DNA of 64,000 nt from Spiroplasma attinicola (GTDB lineage: Bacteria > Bacillota_I > Bacilli_A > Mycoplasmatales > VBWQ01): positions 62,001 to 126,000 of the forward strand of contig NZ_JAKQXY010000001.1 of the NCBI RefSeq assembly GCF_023509825.1. The letters run 5' to 3'. Positions 21,338-33,571 of this stretch are shown one piece after another; the first letter of the stretch is position 1, and each line of letters opens with the position of its first letter. The notes under the pieces are model-generated. The model saw only the letters and a program-made list of their open reading frames with translations, was not told where the DNA came from and did not search any database. A program made the translations under genes and the position numbers.

Positions 21338-21607
21338 TTATTTATTTAATTCTTCTTTAACAGCTTTACTAGCTCTAAATTTTAAACTTTTAGAAGCTGG
21401 GATTTGGATTTCTTCACCATTTTGAGGATTACGACCCACTCGTGCTTTTCGTGTTGCTAGTTTAAATGTACCAATTGGTAAATTAATTTTATCTTCTGAA
21501 ACTTTCTTTACAATTAAATCAAAAAAACTATCAAGCACTTCACTTGTTTCCTTTACTGAAACATTAGTATTTTTTGATACAAGATTAACTAATTCTTTTT
21601 TAGTCAT
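21338..21607 (-). CDS. hup: HU-type nucleoid protein
   Basis: HU bends and compacts DNA as a dimer. The 89-residue protein matches the family end to end: MTKKELVNLVSKNTNVS at the start, the helical dimer core, and the DNA-binding arm VGRNPQNGEEIQIPASKSLK. It has no Trp. The ATG at 21607 has GGAGA upstream and a candidate -10 (TAAAAT on the minus strand, 21662-21667). It is a single-gene unit bounded by a terminator. Confidence 0.97.
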   Translation of the reverse strand: MTKKELVNLVSKNTNVSVKETSEVLDSFFDLIVKKVSEDKINLPIGTFKLATRKARVGRNPQNGEEIQIPASKSLKFRASKAVKEELNK

Positions 21608-21724
21608 TGAAAAATTCTCCTATCTTACATTGTTCCAAACTTACACTTAGTTTGTTCTTTAATTTTATCATTAATTAATAAAATAAACCGATTTATTGAT
21701 AAAAATCAACGATAATAATTAATT

Positions 21725-23056
21725 CTAATCACTATCTTTATATAAAGATTTGCGATTTTTAAGAATAAGTTTAATTGGTACCCCTTGAAAATCAAAATTA
21801 TGTCGAATTTGATTAATTAAAAATCTTTGGTATGAAAAATGACAATAATCACGATTATTAACCATTAAAATAAAAGTTGGTGGACTAGTTTCAACTTGTG
21901 TTGCATAATAAATTTTCAATCTACCACCATTAAAATTTGGTGCTTGATTAATTAATTGTGCTTTTGTAATTACTTCATTTAAAACACTAGTCTTAATTCT
22001 TAAATCCATATTTTCTAAAACAACCTTAATTGTTTTAAATAAAATATTAATTCTTGTTTTTTTTAAGGCTGATAAATAAGTAATCAAGGCATAGTCTAAA
22101 TATTTAAATTCTTCTTTGATTTTTTTAGTAAATTCTTTCATTGCTTTTTCACTATGAGCAACTAAATCCCACTTATTAACAACAATAATAACTGGTTTAT
22201 CTAAATTTTTTGCTAAACCTGCAACAGTTAAATCTTGTTCAATAATACCTTCTTTAGCATCTAATAAAAAAAGAATAACATCACTTCTTTTAATTGCTTC
22301 AGTTGTTCTAATAACACTGTATTTTTCAACATTATTAGTAATTTTACCTTTTCGTCTAATTCCTGCTGTATCAATTAAAGCATACTTTTCCTTATTATAT
22401 TGAAAATAAGTATCAATCGCATCAGTTGTTGTTCCAGCAATTGGTGAAACTATCACCCGATCTTCTGCTAAAATTGCATTAACTAAACTTGATTTGCCAA
22501 CATTAGGACGACCAATAACTGCTAAACTAGTAATTTTTGCTGTTTCAACAGCCTTTTTATCACCTAATTTAACAATAACTTGATCTAATAATTCGCCAAT
22601 ACCAATACCATGACTAGCAGAAACTAAAATTGGTCAATCAAAACCTAAAGATAAAAAATCAGAAACTAAATCACTATTATCAACTTTATCATACTTATTA
22701 GCAACTAAAATAATTGGTTTTTTAACTTTATATAATAATTTGGCAATTGCTTCATCTTCATCTGTTAAACCATCTTGATAAGAACAAACAAAAATAACAA
22801 CATCTGCTTCATTTAAAGCAACATTTACTTGTTGATTAATTTCTGTTTGAAAATTAATTTTGGCACTACTAATTCCACCTGTATCAACAACAACAAATTG
22901 TTTTGTTAATCAATAAACATTACCATAAATTCGATCACGAGTTGTTTGTGGTTGATCACTAATGATTGCTGTTCTTTTTTGTGTAATCCGATTAAATATT
23001 GATGATTTACCAACATTAGGCTTACCAACAATAACAACTTTTGGTAAATCTTTCAT
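21725..23056 (-). CDS. der: Ribosome biogenesis GTPase Der (EngA)
   Basis: Der helps assemble the 50S subunit and has two GTPase domains in tandem. The 443-residue protein starts [20 protein letters not shown] with the first P-loop at 10-17; NKYD is the first specificity motif. The second domain has [14 protein letters not shown] near 180, DTAGIRRKG and NKWDLV. The C-terminal KH-like domain ends near [14 protein letters not shown] is Trp twice. Its start codon begins 3 bases before the cmk stop codon, a tight coupling typical of the cmk-der pair. Confidence 0.97.
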
Positions 23057-23058
23057 AA

Positions 23059-23727
23059 TTAACTTTTTTCTCCATATTCAACAAAAGTTTTAAAAAGTTT
23101 TTCAACAGTAGTTGATAAGTCATAATTACTATTATCAAAAACGATTGCATCTTCAACAATTGTTAACTGCCCAATATCGCGACTTTTATCACCATTATCT
23201 CGTTTTTCCATATCTTGATAAACCGTTTTTTGAGTAATATTAACTCCTTCAGAAAGATATTGTTTTCATCGTCTTTCACTTCTTGCTGCTAACGAAGAAG
23301 TTAAAAAGATTTTTAGTTCAGCATCAGGTAAAACAACACTAGTAATGTCTCTGCCAACAACAATATAACCTTTAGCACTAACAATATCTTGAATTTTTTC
23401 AACAAATAATGCTCTAACTTCAGGAATTACAGCAATAATTGGCACACTTTTTGTGACACTTGAACTATAAATTTCATCACTAATTGGTTGATTATTAAAT
23501 AAAAAATGATTGTTAACTCATTTAATTTCAAAAGTCTTTAAAGCTGAAATTAAAAGTTGTGTATCGTTCATATTAAAATTATTTTGTAAGCAAAATAAAG
23601 TAAAACTACGATAAATAATTCCTGTGTCAACAAAAATATAATCAATTTTTTTTGCTAATAGTTGTGCTGCAGCACTTTTTCCTGAAGCTGCTGGACCATC
23701 TATTGCAATATTTATTTTTTGACTCAT
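23059..23727 (-). CDS. cmk: Cytidylate kinase
   Basis: Cmk phosphorylates CMP and dCMP. The 222-residue protein has the P-loop [16 protein letters not shown] near residues 7-22, the nucleotide-binding YRSF segment, [12 protein letters not shown], and the lid region with RSERRWKQYL. I chose the ATG at 23727 because GGAG lies 7 bases before it; the ATG at 23739 would add MEFS but itself contains that GGAG and has no site of its own. One TGA encodes Trp. It is directly followed by der. Confidence 0.95.
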
Positions 23728-23774
23728 ACTAAACTCCATTCTTGCTTACTTTTTATTTTGATAATTTTGAATTT

Positions 23775-24161
23775 TTATTCTTGATTTACTACAATTTGTT
23801 CTTGTTTATTTTCAATATTTGCTTTATTTTTAATTGGCATAAAGTAATATAGAAAACCAATAATACCCACTGCTGCCAAAATTGGCGTTAAAATAACTGC
23901 AAAAGCAATACCTGCTCTTAATGTCATTAAAGCACTAAGTTGATTAAATTCTTTAAATGTATCTCAGATATATTTACTAGAAAGTCATGAACCAATATGT
24001 CCATCTTGAAGCATATCAAAACCATTGACACTTGTAGTTATTCCTGTTATTTCATCACTATCATGAATTTTAGCAACACCAATTAAAATCAATCCCAAAA
24101 CCATAAATAATAATGCAACTAACATAATGTATAGAAATTTCTTATTATTTTTATTTACCAT
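23775..24161 (-). CDS. Two-helix membrane protein, tandem paralogue A
   Basis: This 128-residue protein of unknown function has a basic start, a first helix (KFLYIMLVALLFMVLGLILI, about 8-27), an external loop of about 45 residues containing VNGFDM, a second helix (AGIAFAVILTPILAAVG) and a polar tail ending ENKQEQIVVNQE. It is clearly homologous to the next gene upstream at 24193, which has the same layout, the shared NGFD motif and a near-identical second helix. The pair probably arose by tandem duplication. Two TGA codons encode Trp. It is followed by cmk after 47 bases. Confidence 0.75.
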
Positions 24162-24192
24162 TTTAATCTCCCTTTTTTGCTTTATTTTGTTT

Positions 24193-24558
24193 TTAAATTA
24201 TTTCTACTTGTTCTTGTTCATTTTTAATAGTCTTTTTACTTTTAATAAGTGTCATAAAATCATAACCAAATCCAGCAAATCCAACTGCAAAAAGAATTGG
24301 TGTAAAAATAACAGCAAAAACAATGCCACATCTAATCAAATCTAGACCACTTTTAGAATCTAAAAGATTTCTTAAGATTTCACTAGAAAGAACTCTACTA
24401 ACTCCAAAAATTTGATTTGCATCAAAACCATTCATTGATGGAAACTCATTAGTAGAAAAGCGCAAATGACCTGCACCAATAAAAATTAAACCTAAAATCA
24501 TTAAGATAAATGCTGCTAGTAAAACATACAAAAATCTCTTATTAACTGCCTTTAACAT
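24193..24558 (-). CDS. Two-helix membrane protein, tandem paralogue B
   Basis: The 121-residue protein has a first helix (RFLYVLLAAFILMILGLIFI), an outer loop with MNGFDANQIFG, a second helix (CGIVFAVIFTPILFAVGF) and a charged tail ending NEQEQVEII. It matches paralogue A in order, spacing and motifs. Function is unknown; both tails are short and acidic/Gln-rich and could bind a cytosolic partner (inference). The start ATG has GGAG upstream. It lies 50 bases downstream of the tail-anchored protein gene. Confidence 0.75.
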   Translation of the reverse strand: MLKAVNKRFLYVLLAAFILMILGLIFIGAGHLRFSTNEFPSMNGFDANQIFGVSRVLSSEILRNLLDSKSGLDLIRCGIVFAVIFTPILFAVGFAGFGYDFMTLIKSKKTIKNEQEQVEII

Positions 24559-24608
24559 TACAATCTCCTTTCAATACTTTTTTAATTTATTAATACTAAT
24601 CTTGACTA

Positions 24609-25262
24609 TTATAGCATTACAATCAACAATAATAATACAACAATCGTAATTAAAACAATAATAATTATTGCAAAGAAAACAAAGCTAACTTTATAATTAT
24701 TTTTCCCTTTAATTTTCAACTGCTGAAAATCATCTTGCAATTTATTACTATTGAATTTAATTTCTTTAATACTTTTTTCAAAATCTTGTGACAAATTGTC
24801 TTTTTGATATTTTTTTTCTAAAGCATAAACAAAAGTATTAATATTTTTAATCTTACTTTCTAAATTCTTTTCAAATTCAACAATTTTTTGATTAATACTA
24901 CCAATTAAAGTTGCATACTCTAAAGGATAATCAACTAAAGTTTTATCAATCGCAAAGTCTTGTGTTTTTGGTTGATATGATTCAAAAATATTATTTAAAT
25001 CAGATAAAAGTTTAATTAATAAATATTTATCTTTTGGTGTTAAATATTGATAATTATTTTTTAAAAGCATACTATCCAAATTAATTAACTTTAAACTATC
25101 ATTAAGTTTTTTAATAACAGGAGCAAAATAATCTTTATTCAATTTTAATAATTGATTTTTATATTGTTCAAGTTTTTTTTCTTGCTCTCAAATCAAAGCA
25201 TTTTCTTGAATTTCTTTCATAATTTGAATTCTTAATTGTTGGTATTTTTCAACTCTTGTCAT
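24609..25262 (-). CDS. Coiled-coil protein with C-terminal membrane anchor
   Basis: No family is recognised. The 217-residue protein is almost entirely charged and helical, with Lys/Glu/Asn-rich heptad-like stretches between about 1-60 and 105-185. It ends in a single very hydrophobic segment (VSFVFFAIIIIVLITIVVLL, about 192-215) at the extreme C-terminus, so it should be tail-anchored with the body in the cytosol. One TGA encodes Trp near residue 25. The start overlaps an AGGTAGATAAA site. It follows smc by 44 bases and may be co-transcribed with it; any role in chromosome organisation is only suggested by position. Confidence 0.75.
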
Positions 25263-25306
25263 TTTATCTACCTCAACTTATTAACTTATTAATTTAAGAA
25301 AATAAT

Positions 25307-28285
25307 TTAATCTAAACTAACAGTAATCGATTCAGATTGTTGAAGATCTGAAATTATTGTTTTTTTAGCATCTGATAATTTAATATTAACCATTTTTGTC
25401 ACTCCTTGATTTTCCATCGTTGTGCCATATAAAACATCACAATTTTCCATTGTTCCTGGTCGGTGAGTAACAATAATAAATTGCGTTGTTTGTGAAAAAT
25501 TGCGAACATAACGAGCAAATCGTTCTAAGTTAGCTGGATCTAAAGGAGCTTCTACTTCATCTAAAATTGTTAATGGCAAAGGTTTAACTTTTAAAATTGC
25601 AAATAAAACTGATAAAGCAACTAAAGATTTTTCACCACCTGATAATAAATTTAAATTACTAATTCTTTTACCTGGTGGATTAGCTAAAACTTCAATTCCC
25701 GTTGTTAAAATATTATCAGGTTGACTATATTTTAATTGACAATTTCCACCACCAAATAAAGTTTGAAAAGTTTCAGGTAAGACATGATTAATTTGTTTAA
25801 TCGTTTCATCAAACTTTTCTACCATAATTTTGTCCATTTCATCAATTGCTTGCAACAATTCTTTAACAGCTGCTGTTAATTCTTGATGTTTACCTTTTAA
25901 ATTTTGATAGCGTTCATTTTCAGTTTCATATTCTTCAATCGCATTAAGATTAACAAATCCTAAATCTTCTAAATCATTGCGTAATTTGAATACTAATTCT
26001 CGTGCTTCTGCTTCATTATCCAATGGTTTATGATAAAGTTCTTGGGCACGATCAAAAGTTAAATGATAAGCGTCAACTAAACGCTTTAAAATTTGTTCAA
26101 GTTTATTTTCTAACTGAACCTTTTCTAATTTATCACTATTTAAATTACCGACTATATTATTATATTCTTGAGTAAATTGATAAACTTCATTTTCTAATCC
26201 TTGCATTTCGGTTAAGCCTTGATGTTTTTCTTGTCTTAAGGTTTGTAATTGCAAAGTAAAATTTTCTTGTTGATATTTATTTTTTTGGTATTGAGCAAAA
26301 ATATCATTTAATTCTTGATTATCATCTAAAACAATTTTTTTGCCAGTTAAACTTTGATATTCAGTTGACAATACTTGTGAACGATTTTCTAAATCAAGAA
26401 TTTCAGAATTTAATTTACTAATCGTTAAATCTGTCTTTGCCTTTTGTGCTTGTAAAGAATTAATTTCTGTCTCAAAACTAGAACTTTGAACATTAAGATT
26501 GACTAATTCTACTTCTAAATCTTTAATTTCCGTTCTGATTGTTTCTAAATTATTATCTTTTCTTAATAAATTAAGATTGCTATTTTGTCTTTGAAAGCCA
26601 CCAACAATTGCTCCACCTGCTTTAATCAATTGGCCATCTAAAGTGACACATTGATATCTTGCAGCCATTAATTTAGAAATATCTCGAGCATTATCTAAAG
26701 TTTCACAAACAATTGTTCTTGCTAATAAAAAATCAATTGCTTTTTGATATTCACTACTTTTTGTTTTAACTAAATTATTAGCAAAAGCAATAAATCCTAA
26801 TTGACTATTAACAATAATAACATCTTCTTGACTAATTGTTCGGGTTTGAATTGTATTTAATGGTAAGAATGTCGCAATTCCTGCTCGATTTTCTTTTAAA
26901 AAATTAACTGCTTTAGTCGCATCTTTATCAGTTTTAGTAACAATATTTTTTAAATTATTACCAAAAATAACAGCAATTGCTTGTTGATATAATTCTGGTA
27001 CTTCAATTAAATTAGCAATCGTATCAATAACACCATATAAACTATTACGATTATCTAAAATTGTTTCAACAGCAAAGTTTTTTTGTCTTTCTCGCTCTTG
27101 ATTCGAAACAAAAAAATCTAAACTAGTTCGTGCTTTACCCAAAGTTATAAATAAATCATTTCGGGAAATTGAAACATCATCTCTTTGTAAAATGAAATTA
27201 GCTAATTTATCATTTAATAGTTTTAAATTTTCTTGTTCTTGTTCTTTAATTATTTTCTTATGACTAATAATATTTAATAAATCTTGAATATTAGCTTTTA
27301 GTTTACTAATTTCGGAAAGATTTTTTGCTTTATCTTGTGCTTGCTTTGCTTGATCTTGCAAAACTTTTTTTTGTTGTTCCAAAATATTTAATAAATTATT
27401 AATATTAGTTAAATTCATTTCAACACTATTAATATTTTTTTCTAATTCATAATTTCGATTTCTTAAAAATTTGACTTTTTCTTGATGATTATTAATTTTT
27501 AACTTTAATGATTGATCAATTTGTTCATTTTTTAAAATATTATTAGTTAAGACTTTTAACTGATTTTTAAACATTTGACCATCTTTTACTAAAAGGGTAA
27601 TTTCATATTGTTTTAAAGTATTACTAATCGCAAGATAATTTTTTGCTTTTTCTGCTTGTTTAGCTAATGGTTCAATTTTTCTTGAAATTTCACTAACAAT
27701 ATCTTCAACTCTAACTAAATTTTCATTAGTTCGTTCTAATTTTCTTAAACTTTCTTCTTTTCTTTTTTTATATTTTGCTACACCTGCTGCTTCTTCAAAC
27801 AAAGTTCGTCGTTCTTCTGGTTTGCTATCAGCAAATTTTGAAACATTACCTTGACTAATAATTGCTAATGAACCTTTACTTAAACCAGTATCAATTACCA
27901 AATTTTGGACATCTTTTAAACGAACACGATTTTTATTAATATAATATTCATTTTCAGAACTATTACGATAAACTTTTCTCGTAATTGCAATTTCATTAAA
28001 CTCTGAGTTAAAAATTTTACTACTATTATCAAAAACTAATGTTACTTGTGCCATATTTAATGGCGCCTTTCCTTGTGCACCATTAAAAATAATATCGTCA
28101 GCTTTTTCACCTCTTAATGATTTAACAGATTGTTCACCAAGAACTCAGCGAATTGCATCATTAATATTAGACTTACCAGAACCATTCGGTCCAACAATGC
28201 CAACAATATTAGTATTGAACTCAATTTTTAAATCATCAGCAAATGATTTAAAGCCATGTGCTTCAATTCTTTTTAAAAATGCCAT
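25307..28285 (-). CDS. smc: Chromosome segregation protein SMC
   Basis: SMC is the condensin ATPase that organises and separates bacterial chromosomes. The 992-residue protein has Walker A GPNGSGKSNIND near 33-44, a first coiled coil, a hinge around LYGVIDTIANLIEVPELYQQ, a second coiled coil, then the signature LSGGEKSLVALS and Walker B LTILDEVEAPLD near the end. It is shorter than the 1180-residue Bacillus protein because the coiled coils are reduced, as in other mollicutes. One TGA (Trp) lies in the N-terminal AIRWVLGEQ motif. ScpA and ScpB genes are not in the window. Confidence 0.97.
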
Positions 28286-28506
28286 AAATATTCTCACCTA
28301 TAATATTGAATTTAATAAATTTATTTCATTTTATCACGGATTAACCTTTAAAACTGAGATAGTAATTATAAAAAAAGCAAAAATATTAAAACATTGGAAA
28401 GTATAAATTCAACTAATAGTGTTAATTTTATAACAAAATTTAATATTACAGAAAAAAACCATTATAATATATATTAGATAAATAAGAAAGTTAAGCAAGA
28501 TAAATT

Positions 28507-29331
28507 ATGATAAGCAATCTTAATAACCAAATTAATAACTTACCAGAATTAATGCTTCTATTAATTTTGCCTTTTTCTTTTTTAATTTTAGTAGTTAAAA
28601 TTAATCTTACTTTAATAACTAATTATCAAAAAAAACATTGAAAAAAAAATTACTTAGATAAAACAAATTTAGTTTATGAAAAGATTTTACTAATTAGTTT
28701 TCAAGTTTTAATTATTATTTTGAATAAACAAATTAATAACATCTTTTTAAGTCAATTAGTGCCATTCTTATCGTTAATCTTATTTTTACAATTTATAATT
28801 TGTTTTACTTTTTTAGTTAAAAAAAATCAAAAAAATAAAATGACAAACAATATTTCAAATTTTAGTTTTATGATTCTAATTATTATTATTTTTGGTCAAT
28901 TTATTATTATTTCCTGAAAATTACAAAATTTATTATTTACTAATATTAATAATTTTATTGGTATTACTATGATTTATAGTATTTTTATTATTTTCGTTTA
29001 TAAAATTTTTAAACAAAATTTACTAGTAATTAAACACTTAATAAGTGAAACCTATAAAATTTTAGTTAATAAAAAAAATCAAGAACTAAATAAAGTAAAA
29101 AAATCTTTAACAATCTGAGAAACATCACCCCCAGGAGTTACTAATTTATGAGACTTTACTAATCGAAGTAACAATCAAGATGAAGTAAATAATCCTTTTA
29201 ATGAAAATAAAAAAACAATTAAAACACAATTGATTTTATTTATTATCGCTTGCATTAATCATACTAATAAAAATATTACTAAATTACAAAAAATTATTAT
29301 TAATGGCTGAAAAATTAGTTTAATTGAATAA
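28507..29331 (+). CDS. Polytopic membrane protein of unknown function
   Basis: The 274-residue protein has about five hydrophobic helices in its first 175 residues (for example LMLLLILPFSFLILVV and FSFMILIIIIFGQFIII) and a hydrophilic, Lys/Asn-rich C-terminal domain of about 90 residues with SPPGVTNLWDF. Five TGA codons encode Trp. The ribosome-binding site is weak. A TATAAT lies at 28463-28468, divergent from smc. It ends 45 bases before the ABC permease gene and so may belong to the same transcript; a role as accessory subunit is inference. Confidence 0.72.
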
Positions 29332-29376
29332 AGTCCTTAGCTTAATTTATTGAAAATTTTAAGAAAGGAAAAAATA

Positions 29377-32300
29377 ATGAAAGAGACAAAAGAAAATCTT
29401 AATGAACAAGAAAATGAAACAACAATAACTGATTTGACAAAAGAAGATGAAGTAAATACAAATATTGAAACATTAACAAAATCAGACACAGTTAAGAAAA
29501 ATCGTCATAGCTTATTGTTATTCAAAAATGCTGCTAAGCAAGCATTTCGTAATAAAATCCAATTGATTGGTTTAGCAGTTTTAGTATTGCTTTCATCAAC
29601 AATTTTTTCGTTAATGCAAACTAGTTTAGTACGAGTTGATAGCCAATATGATGCTTTAATTTCTGAAAAACAATCTAATATTCATGACTTTATTTTAGAT
29701 CCTTATAATACAGCAAAATTAACAAATAATTTGGAACAACCAGAACATCCAACTCATCCTGATGATAATGCAGCAATTGTTGAAGATCAACAATTATATT
29801 TAAATCAAATTGCTCAAAATCCTAATAATAGTTTTATTTGAGAACGAATTGAAGCTAGAACTTTGCAACTTAATAATAACAATGATCCAAAAGTTTTAAA
29901 GTTAGTTACTTATAATAAAGATGCTCGAATTGATAAATTAGTAATAAGCAAAGGTTTTAATATTGGTGAAAATGCTAATGAAATTGTTCCAACTGAAAAA
30001 CAAACAGTTGTTAATAAAGAATTTGCTAATAAAAACAATTTAAAAATTGGCGATATTATTAGAGTTCAATCAGATAATAAAGGTAATACTTTAAAAGTAG
30101 ACGCAAACTTTGATATTAATAATCCCGAATATGCTAATTATAATTGATTAAAAATTGTTGGTTTTGGAACATCGGCTGACTTTATTACCCCAATTATTGA
30201 CAAAACAACTCCCTTACCAAATAAATCTAAAGAAGGAATTTTATATGTTGATCCAACTAAGTTTGGTTTTGATAGTAGATTAAAAGTTGATAATAATGGT
30301 AAGGTACTTGATGAAAACAATCCAACAGATCAAGCAATTATTAAAGATCCAACAAAATGAAATTCATTATGATTTCATAATAAAAATAAAGAATTAATTA
30401 GTGCTGGTTCTAGCAGTGATGCTGAAATTTATTATGTTGGTAAATCAACAATGAAAAAGAAAAATAATATTTCTGAAATATCAAACTTCTTTAAAGACCG
30501 ATATGTTAATACTACTGATTCAACAGCAAATTTAGTCTATCGTCTTGGTGATAGTAATTATCGTTTTAATAGTCGTACGGCAATCTTACCAAAAACAATT
30601 AAATCTTTTAAATCATTATTAATTGCTTTATTATTAATTGTTTTAGTTATTACTGGTATTACCGTTATTTTAGTTACTTATAAAAATATTGATAATTCAA
30701 AACCACAAATTGGAATTTTAAAATCAGTTGGTTATTCTAATTGAAAAATTTTAATTACATCCTTAGCTTATCCAATGATTGCTGCTTTTATTGGGACAAT
30801 TCTTGTTTTCCTACCGGCAACAGGTTTACAAATTTTAGTTGTCAATACTTTTGCTAATTATTTCAACCTAAACTTTGGTACATTTGTCTTTAATGGCTTA
30901 GGTTATCTTTATTGTTTACTTTTAACTTTTGGATTTTTATCAATTATTGCTTGAGTTATTAGTGCTTTAACAGTAATTCAAAATCCAATTGCTTTAATTA
31001 AAAATATTTCAGTCTCACGAGATTCAAAATTTACTAAAGTCATTAAAAAAAGTAGTGCCAATGCTAAATTCTTTACAAGATTTAGATTAGCTTTATTTAC
31101 TTCTTCAATTGGTAAAATGTCAGCAGTATTCTTAACAATGTTTTTAGGAACAATCTTAATGACAACTGCAATCATTGGACCAAAAATTATGAGTGACAAC
31201 CAAAAAGTTACTTATACTGGCATGAATTATAAAACTTTAACAGAATATGTTAATCCAACTTATAACTCACCATTTAGTTTTTATAAAACTTACAATCCTA
31301 ATACTGATTCTTGAAAATATAAAGCAACAACAATTGATGGTAATACTTATAGTTATCCCGATAGAAGTGATTCAAAATTTGCCCAAGAATTATTTAACAA
31401 TAGTATTAATTCTGAGGCTTACGCACCAATTTATGCCAATCCAAATGATGCTAGTGCTTTAACTATGCTATCTATGAATGGTTTATCTTATTTTTACGGT
31501 AAAATGGTTACAAAAGATTTTCTTACTAGTTTAGATACAAGTACTAGCAGTCCATTCCTGATTGGTTTCATTCTAAATCTTGCTTGACCTGAAGCAGTAC
31601 CAATTCATACGCTTGCTGAAACTTCTGGTAATATTTACAATTTAGAAAATTATCAAAATGCAAGAACTTTTTATATTAATTATCGTTCAACAATTGCTAT
31701 GGACTTAAATCCGGCAGTTCGTGATAATGATAATGAAAAATTACTTAATAAAGATAAACTTATAACTTTTGCTAAGACTGCTGGCTATGGTGTTGGTGGT
31801 TGAAATACTGATCCAGCAAACTTTCAAGCAGAATTAAACAATTTTGCCTTTGATACAAGTGATGGACAATATCCATGACATATTACAAATGAACAAGATT
31901 TATTTGCTCATCCTAATCCAAGTAATGATGAAATGCAAAATCAATGAATTAGAAAAATTTTAATTTGATTTTATAGTTTATTTTATAACCGAGTTGGACA
32001 AGCTGTAGCACAAGGAACATATACTAAAACACCATACTTTATAAAACAAAACTTAGCAACAGCGTTTGAAAATGAAAATAGTAAATTTAATGTTAGTTTC
32101 AATGTTGTTCCCTTTGCTAAAGAAACTGATGAATTAGGAACTTACTTTGTTGGTACACCTAATAAATTATTTAATAATAAACAATATCCAATTAAAATTT
32201 ATGGTTTACAAAATGAAAGTGAATTACAAAAAAAATCATTAATGCAATTAACTAATAGCAAAGGTAAGAGTTTAAATAATCTTTTAGAAAAAAATAATGA

Positions 32301-33561
32301 CGATGGAACAAAAAACATTGTTATTAATCAAACCGTTGCTAAACAATTAAAACTGAAAGAAAATCAAACATTTTTAATGGCACCAAATGGTAATATTTTA
32401 ATGACAAATCAAGATCCAAATTATCCAAATCAATATACTAACATTGATGTTGATAAAATTAATTTTGATAATATTAATAATCTTGACGATAACGATCAAC
32501 CTCTTGCCGGAGAAAACAATGCTTCACTTGTTACACAAAATACAACATATGACCAAATTCCTAGTACTAGTTCTGGTGCTTATCCAAATTTAGGTGTTGA
32601 TGCAACACCAATGGTAAAAGAAGTTGATCAAGGTAATGTTGTCATTAATCATGATACAGAAATGCGTAAATTTAAAGTTGCAGGAATCTATAATGGCTAC
32701 GGCCAACCAACAGCGTATATTTCAAAAGATAATGCTGACGAATTATTACATTATGATGAATCAAAAAAAGCATTATACCAAATCTTTAAACGAGAATGAC
32801 AATATAAAGATACTGTTAGTTTCAATGGTACAAGTGTTGACTTTGGTAGCTTACAAAATATGGCAAGCTATAATGACTTTAACGAAAACATCAGCGATAA
32901 TGATCCATTAAAAACTATCTTTAATAATGAATTTCCAATTTTTAATTTTAAATTTTCAAATTCTAATGAATTAGTTGATACAACTCAAACATTCTCAATT
33001 TCGCAAGCATATGGTGATTATAGTGCGCTTGGAATGAATGGTGGCATTGATGCAAATAATCCAAATAAAGCCTATTCTGTTTATGGTGATGGAACCGCTG
33101 TTAATATCCTACCATTGTATATTCACAAACAATTACTAGAACAAATTACCCAATTAGTTGATACAATTTTATTATTCTTTATAATTTTTTCATTAGTCAT
33201 TTCATTCTTTATTATTTTATTAACAAGTAACTTAGTTATTTATGAAAATCGCAAAATTATTGCAACAATGAAAACATTAGGGTATAGTAATGCTAAGATT
33301 ACTAATATTGTTATTGGGATGTATTTACCAACCATTGTTGTAACTTGAATTATCGGTGTCCCTGTTGGTTGAGCAATTATTAGTTCAATTATTAAATTAT
33401 TAGCATATAATACAAGTTGAGTATTACCATTATTCTTTGCTTGGTGATTACCAGTTGTTATTGGTTTAATTGTTGTCGGAATTTATGCAATTACATTTGT
33501 AATTGAATGACAAACAACAAAAAAAATTCAACCATTAGCAATCTTAAATGAAACTAATTAG
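29377..33561 (+). CDS. Very large FtsX/MacB-type ABC transporter permease
   Basis: The 1394-residue membrane protein has a charged cytosolic start, a first helix near residues 62-82, a large outside domain, and a three-helix FtsX core beginning KSLLIALLLIVLVITGIT at about 409. A second half starts near 575 with another helix, a huge outside domain (about 600-1250) and a final three-helix core from about 1259 (TILLFFIIFSLVISFFIILL). This is the usual two-FtsX-domain layout of exporters and mechanotransmission ABC proteins. More than 20 TGA codons are Trp. The start at 29377 follows AAAGGAAA. The ATPase gene begins 11 bases after its stop, with the ribosome-binding site overlapping the stop. 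Confidence 0.9.
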
Positions 33562-33571
33562 GAGGAAAAAT

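Noticed and set aside
29350-29376. Upstream ATG extension of the FtsX-type permease
   Set aside because: The AAAGGAAA site lies between this ATG and the ATG at 29377, so the later start is preferred.
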